Shown in pieces: positions 22,700 through 22,917 of a DNA stretch of 22,917 nt (positions within the stretch are counted from its first letter, which is position 1; every line of letters starts with the position of its first letter). The notes below the pieces were generated by a model. That model was not told the origin of the DNA and made no database searches. It saw only the letters and a list, made by a program, of their open reading frames with translations. Origin of the DNA: Streptomyces sp. WM6378 (GTDB lineage Bacteria; Actinomycetota; Actinomycetes; Streptomycetales; Streptomycetaceae); contig NZ_LGDD01000045.1 in NCBI RefSeq assembly GCF_001279695.1, forward strand, positions 1-22,917, given 5' to 3'. Made by a program: the position numbers and the translations under genes.

Positions 22700-22917
22700 A
22701 GACGGCCGACAGTCGGCACCCGGATTGGCTGCCATTCCACAACCGGCCGGCTCTCGGGAACAGGCCAACCGGCCCACCAGCCGGCCCGCTCGGCCCCTGC
22801 CCAACCGGGGGTACGGCGAGGAGGGTTGAGGCAGGCTCGAAGAATATGGCGGCCGTACCCCTCTCCCGCGCCGACCATCGGCCAAGTCTTCGTGCCGGAA
22901 GGGGCGTTGTCTCGAAC
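22700..22917. other. Window end, no supported gene
   Basis: About 220 bases after the GH3 remnant. An ATG at 22831 and a TTG at 22907 (after GGAAGGGGCG) could be starts of a plus-strand gene running off the window; too little is visible to support either. Confidence 0.25.

Noticed and set aside
1..22917. tRNA or rRNA genes
   Set aside because: No cloverleaf-like segment with a T-loop GTTCGANTC pattern in the right context and no rRNA sequence was noticed; GATTCGAATC at 4944-4953 looks T-loop-like but no acceptor or anticodon arms fit around it.

Overview
The window is very GC-rich, with near-saturated G/C third codon positions. Intact genes carry AGGAGG-like ribosome-binding sites and GTG or TTG starts are common. 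Together with the gene content (DUF5808, DUF6461, DUF5937-ArsR, a stand-alone two-Clp_N protein, a large STAND ATPase, small secreted SH3-like and PxKF proteins) this points to Streptomyces or a close relative. The mix of intact accessory genes and broken mobile elements is typical of a chromosome arm or a large plasmid. No rRNA, tRNA or CRISPR array was seen.

Layout. (a) 1-2811: the end of an unidentified gene, then a membrane M50 metallopeptidase with a PqqD/RRE-like N-terminus, and a secreted protein of the 'CxxCQT' type; this looks like one plus-strand unit. (b) 2812-5016: degraded DNA with a transposase start fragment, an intact DUF2231 membrane protein, and a short coiled-coil remnant. 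(c) 5017-8258: a translationally coupled minus-strand operon encoding a membrane SpoIIE/PP2C phosphatase followed by an NB-ARC/TPR ATPase that lacks the usual LuxR HTH. (d) 8259-13683: a mobile-element graveyard. An intact IS110-family element (about 9155-10618) sits inside the 3' end of an older, broken IS110-family transposase gene. Remnants of IS5-like and ISKra4-like transposases follow, with an intact HTH/Clp_N operon between them behind a pair of palindromes. (e) 13707-17260: DUF5808, a secreted SH3-like protein, a DUF5937/ArsR regulator and a small secreted protein, with hairpin terminators. (f) 17866-19491: a DUF6461 pseudogene with several lesions, a putative Imm5-type immunity protein and a 44-residue ORF. 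(g) 19894-22917: a secreted seven-blade propeller with a PxKF domain, a stand-alone response regulator, a small winged-helix-like gene with an upstream inverted repeat, and a glycoside hydrolase family 3 remnant.

The strongest observation is the nested IS110 insertion. The older transposase reading frame can be rejoined exactly across the insertion. The 246-base non-coding leader of the inserted element holds, in the order known for IS110 bridge RNAs, two 7-base segments matching the two sides of the insertion site and two segments (5 and 7 bases) matching the element's own ends. This is a readable record of an RNA-guided insertion: guide, target and product lie in one sequence. Other points worth a look are the leaderless-looking promoter under twin 16-bp palindromes before the HTH/Clp_N pair, the HTH-less STAND ATPase coupled to a phosphatase, and a nine-G tract interrupting a small secreted protein.
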